A DNA stretch of 64,000 nt, from NCBI RefSeq assembly GCF_002086735.1, contig NZ_MVIJ01000010.1:1-64000 (forward strand), given 5' to 3'. The notes under the pieces were generated by a model, which saw only the letters and a list, made by a program, of their open reading frames with translations, made no database searches and was not told where the DNA came from. This DNA is from Mycobacterium scrofulaceum (GTDB lineage Bacteria; Actinomycetota; Actinomycetes; Mycobacteriales; Mycobacteriaceae). Made by a program: the position numbers and the translations under genes. Below are positions 61,116 to 64,000 of the stretch, in pieces. The first letter of the stretch is position 1. Every line of letters starts with the position of its first letter.

Positions 61116-61775
61116 ATGGCCAAGTCCGCAGGCAACCAACTCACCGCCACGGTGCGAACCGAGACCGGCAAGGGCGCGTCGCGCCGGGCCCGTCGCGAGG
61201 GCAAGATTCCCGCGGTCCTCTACGGCCACGGCGCCGACCCCCAGCACCTGGAGCTGCCCGGCCACGACTTCGCGGCCGTGCTGCGCCACGCGGGCACCAA
61301 CGCGGTGCTGACCCTGGACATCGACGGCAAGGAGCAGCTGGCGCTGACCAAGGCGCTCGACATCCACCCGATCCGTCGCACCATCCAGCACGCCGACCTG
61401 CTGGTCGTGCGCCGCGGCGAGAAGGTCGTCGTCGAGGTCCGGGTGGTCATCGAGGGCGACGCCGTCCCCGGCACCCTGGTCACCCAGGACACCAACACCA
61501 TCGAGATCGAGGCCGACGCGATGTCGATCCCCGAACAGCTGACGGTGTCCATCGAGGACGCCGAGCCGGGCACCCAGTTCACCGCCGGGCAGATCCCCCT
61601 GCCGAAGGGCGTCAACCTCATCTCCGACCCGGAGATGCTGGTGGTGAACGTGGTCACCGCGCCGACGGCCGAGGACCTCGAGGAAGAGGGCGCCGGCGAG
61701 GGCGCCGAGGCCGCAGCGGCCCCCGCGGAAGAGGAAGCCGGCGAGGCCGAGGCCGCCGCGGACGAGTCCGAGTAG
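61116..61775 (+). CDS. rplY: 50S ribosomal protein L25/general stress protein Ctc
   Basis: A 219-aa protein of the CTC form of L25. The N-terminal 5S-rRNA-binding L25 domain (about 1-97, [24 protein letters not shown]) is followed by the TL5/Ctc C-terminal beta domain and an acidic Glu/Ala tail of about 40 residues. It binds 5S rRNA in the large subunit. Length agrees with Rv1015c (215 aa). It is 13 nt upstream of pth. Confidence 0.95.
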   Translation: MAKSAGNQLTATVRTETGKGASRRARREGKIPAVLYGHGADPQHLELPGHDFAAVLRHAGTNAVLTLDIDGKEQLALTKALDIHPIRRTIQHADLLVVRRGEKVVVEVRVVIEGDAVPGTLVTQDTNTIEIEADAMSIPEQLTVSIEDAEPGTQFTAGQIPLPKGVNLISDPEMLVVNVVTAPTAEDLEEEGAGEGAEAAAAPAEEEAGEAEAAADESE

Positions 61776-61788
61776 GCGGACTCCCGAC

Positions 61789-62364
61789 GTGGCCGAGCCG
61801 CTGCTGGTCGTCGGCCTGGGCAACCCCGGAGACAACTACGCCCGCACCCGGCACAACCTCGGCTTCATGGTCGCCGACCTGCTCGCCGACCGGCTGGGCT
61901 CGAAGTTCAAGGTGCACAAGCGTTCCGGGGCCGAGGTGGTCAGCGGCCGGCTGGCCGGACATTCGGTGCTGGTGGCCAAGCCGCGTTGCTACATGAACGA
62001 GTCCGGCCGCCAGGTCGGGCCGTTGGCGAAGTTCTACTCGGTCCCCCCCACCGACATCGTCGTCGTCCACGACGACCTCGACCTCGACTTCGGCCGCATC
62101 CGGCTCAAGATCGGCGGCGGCGAGGGCGGCCACAACGGCCTGCGCTCGGTGGCATCCGCGCTGGGCACCAAGGAGTTTCAGCGGGTCCGCATCGGCATCG
62201 GCCGTCCGCCGGGACGCAAAGACCCGGCGGCGTTCGTGCTGGAGAACTTCTCCGCCGCCGAACGCGGCGAAGTCCCCACCATTTGCGAGCAGGCCGCGGA
62301 CGCCACCGAGTTGCTCGTCGAGCTGGGGCTGGAGCCGGCGCAGAATCGCGTGCACGCCTGGTAG
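61789..62364 (+). CDS. pth: Peptidyl-tRNA hydrolase
   Basis: A 191-aa enzyme that recycles peptidyl-tRNA dropped by ribosomes. Conserved sites are [18 protein letters not shown] with catalytic His22, MNESGR (Asn), [15 protein letters not shown] with the catalytic Asp, and [11 protein letters not shown] 61789 gives the same length as in M. tuberculosis. It follows rplY, the usual actinobacterial pair. Short GC repeats (GAGGCGCGGCCT twice, 62375-62415) separate it from the convergent ligase gene. Confidence 0.96.
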   Translation: MAEPLLVVGLGNPGDNYARTRHNLGFMVADLLADRLGSKFKVHKRSGAEVVSGRLAGHSVLVAKPRCYMNESGRQVGPLAKFYSVPPTDIVVVHDDLDLDFGRIRLKIGGGEGGHNGLRSVASALGTKEFQRVRIGIGRPPGRKDPAAFVLENFSAAERGEVPTICEQAADATELLVELGLEPAQNRVHAW

Positions 62365-62417
62365 GCGCGGGCCGCTGAGGCGCGGCCTAGGTGACCCGCG
62401 CGCCGTGAGGCGCGGCC

Positions 62418-64000
62418 TTAAGTGACCAGGGTGGCGGAGTGCGACCGGCGCAGCTTGCCCGACGGGGTCTTCGGGATGGTGCCCGGGCCGAGCACGACCA
62501 CGTTGCGCGGCCGCATGTCGACCTCGGCGACCACCTCGCGGGCGACCTGATGCTCGATGCGGCGCACCTCGGCCGGGTCCTGCCACGCGTTGGACTCCAC
62601 GGCGACGGCGAACGTCTCGCGGGAGTGGCCGGCGTCGAGGCGCACCGCCACGGCGCAACCGGGCCGCACCCCCTCGACGCGACAGGCGGCGCGCTCGATG
62701 TCGGTGGGATAGATGTTGCGGCCCGCCATGATGATGACGTCCTTGACGCGTCCGCAGACCACGACGTGGCCCTCCTCGGTGAGATAGCCGAGGTCTCCGG
62801 TGTCATACCAGCCGTTCTCGTCCTGCGCCGGGATGAATCCGCCCATGGTCAGGTAGCCGGGTGTCAGCGACTCGCCGCGCAACTCGATGACGCCGACGCC
62901 GCGCGGCGGCATCATGTCGCCGTTCTCGTCGATGATGCGGGCCTCGAGGTCCCGCAGCAGCGGGCCCAGGGTGGCCAGCCTGCGGGTGTTGCCCTTGGTG
63001 GCGGGCACGGCGCGGCGCAGGGCGGCGAGCAGGTCGGCGTCGACCTCGTCGACGACCAGGCCGGCGTTGCACTCGGAGAACGACACGGCCAGCGTGGTCT
63101 CGGCCATGCCGTAGGCGGGCAAAATCGCCGAGGGCCGCAGGCCGAACGGCTTGCCGGCGTCGAGCAGGTCCTCCACGTCGGCGGGTTCGACGGGCTCGGC
63201 ACCCGACAGCGCGAACCGCAGCGTGGACAGGTCGAAGTCGCCGGGCTTGGCGTTGCGGCGCAGCCGCTTCGCCAGCAGCGCGTAGGCGAAGTTGGGCGCC
63301 GCGGTCATGGTGCCCTTGTACTTGTCGATCAGCTTGGCCCACAGCAGGGTGTCGCGCAGGAAGTCCATCGGCGTGACCTTGACCAGCTCCGCGCCGAAGT
63401 ACATCGGGATGGTCAGGAAGCCCACCATGCCCATGTCGTGGAAGCAGGGCAGCCAGCTCACCATGACGTCCTTGTCGACGTCGTACTGGGCGCCGATGAA
63501 CATCGCCTCTGCGTTGGAGTAGATGTTGCGGTGGGTGATCTGGACGGCTTTGGGAGATCCGGTCGAGCCGCTCGTCAATTGCATCAGCGCCAGGTCGTCC
63601 TCGCCGACCTCGACGGGGTCGATCGGGTCCGACGCCAACAGGTCGGCAACGGTGAGGACCTTGATGCCCTTTTCCTCGAGGACGGGGATGGCGACGAGGA
63701 ACGGCTCGGAGACGATGACCGCCTTCGCCTCGATCATGCCGATGACGTTCATGGTGTCCTCGGCCCACACGGCCAGGTCGGTGCGCGGCGTGGGCTGGTG
63801 CAGCATCGTCAGGCTGGCGCCGCGCATCCACAGGCCCTGGGCCGTCGGGGCGATCTCGACCGGGAAACCGGCGAGCACACCGACCGCGTCGCCGAGGCCT
63901 ATGCCCGCGGCGGCCAGGCCGCCCGCGATGCGGCGGGCGCGCTCGTGGACCTCGCCCCACGTGTGCCGCACCGGTTCATGGGGTTCACCGGTGACCATGC
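62418..64000 (-). CDS. Acyl-AMP/acyl-CoA ligase (FadD type, Rv1013 'Pks16' homologue), 5' end outside the window
   Basis: At least 526 aa of an adenylate-forming enzyme. The visible motifs are [21 protein letters not shown] (P-loop), [19 protein letters not shown], and the C-terminal lysine in [10 protein letters not shown]. Sequence and style ([19 protein letters not shown]) match Rv1013, called Pks16 though it is a ligase and not a polyketide synthase. By comparison about 18 N-terminal residues are missing beyond 64000; an in-frame start-like codon at 63998 is probably internal. It may activate a fatty acid as acyl-adenylate (FAAL-like). Confidence 0.9.
   Translation of the reverse strand, partial: MVTGEPHEPVRHTWGEVHERARRIAGGLAAAGIGLGDAVGVLAGFPVEIAPTAQGLWMRGASLTMLHQPTPRTDLAVWAEDTMNVIGMIEAKAVIVSEPFLVAIPVLEEKGIKVLTVADLLASDPIDPVEVGEDDLALMQLTSGSTGSPKAVQITHRNIYSNAEAMFIGAQYDVDKDVMVSWLPCFHDMGMVGFLTIPMYFGAELVKVTPMDFLRDTLLWAKLIDKYKGTMTAAPNFAYALLAKRLRRNAKPGDFDLSTLRFALSGAEPVEPADVEDLLDAGKPFGLRPSAILPAYGMAETTLAVSFSECNAGLVVDEVDADLLAALRRAVPATKGNTRRLATLGPLLRDLEARIIDENGDMMPPRGVGVIELRGESLTPGYLTMGGFIPAQDENGWYDTGDLGYLTEEGHVVVCGRVKDVIIMAGRNIYPTDIERAACRVEGVRPGCAVAVRLDAGHSRETFAVAVESNAWQDPAEVRRIEHQVAREVVAEVDMRPRNVVVLGPGTIPKTPSGKLRRSHSATLVT

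Overview
This window looks like chromosome from a slow-growing, high-GC Mycobacterium, probably near the M. avium complex. The evidence is a PE/PPE/ESX cluster, FadD/FadA/EchA lipid genes, mycobacterial lipoproteins (LpqT, LpqU, LpqV), the TrcRS two-component system and frequent GTG starts with leaderless-type promoters. From memory, the backbone matches the M. tuberculosis Rv1013-Rv1078 interval read in reverse. The species assignment is inference.

Layout. 1-11.2 kb: the end of a proline-rich antigen gene, cbs, lipU, a GDSL hydrolase, fadA3, a BI-1/YccA membrane protein, echA9, echA8, a DUF2319-type membrane hydrolase, and a rhodanese/cysteine dioxygenase pair preceded by a tiny Cys-rich leader ORF. 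11.3-18.8 kb: lpqV, two convergent patatins, a class II glutamine amidotransferase, fadD14, the Rv1057-type beta-propeller with its long upstream region, and a DUF427 gene. 18.8-24.9 kb is an accessory stretch: DUF6295, dienelactone hydrolase, a membrane protein, a stand-alone CheB-type protein with a zinc-ribbon-like tail, a methyltransferase, two small exported or membrane proteins, a lipoprotein and tRNA-Leu(UAA). 25.2-29.5 kb: PE8-PPE15-esx pair, a strong terminator, and an opposing PPE gene. 30.0-40.7 kb: trcRS followed on the same strand by a 27-aa ORF and kdpFABCDE. 40.8-51.4 kb: ppx2-DUF501-ftsB/divIC-like-eno, lpqU, mazG-mfd, a truncated LysA-like gene, a TetR regulator and tRNA-Gln. 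51.6-55.2 kb: glmU, prsA, arsC-like, lpqT. 55.2-60.9 kb: a giant cyclase/ATPase/LuxR regulator divergent from a P450 and an SDR. 61.1-64 kb: rplY, pth and a FadD-type ligase cut by the window edge.

Functional themes. Potassium uptake (KdpFABC) and its sensor/regulator (KdpDE) form one co-directional run directly behind trcRS; TrcR is known in M. tuberculosis to repress the beta-propeller gene whose homologue is also here. Sulfur amino-acid metabolism appears twice (cbs; cysteine dioxygenase plus rhodanese), the second with a candidate cysteine-sensing attenuator. Cell-envelope precursor supply and core metabolism (glmU, prsA, eno, pth, rplY, mfd) form conserved blocks with 1-8 nt overlaps that imply operons. 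The strongest candidates for something undescribed are the MERFGFCECCRP leader ORF, the LysA-fold protein lacking its PLP lysine, the 27-aa ORF coupled to kdpF, and KdpC with a Cys-containing insertion of about 120 residues. No CRISPR array, insertion sequence, phage or replication origin was seen.
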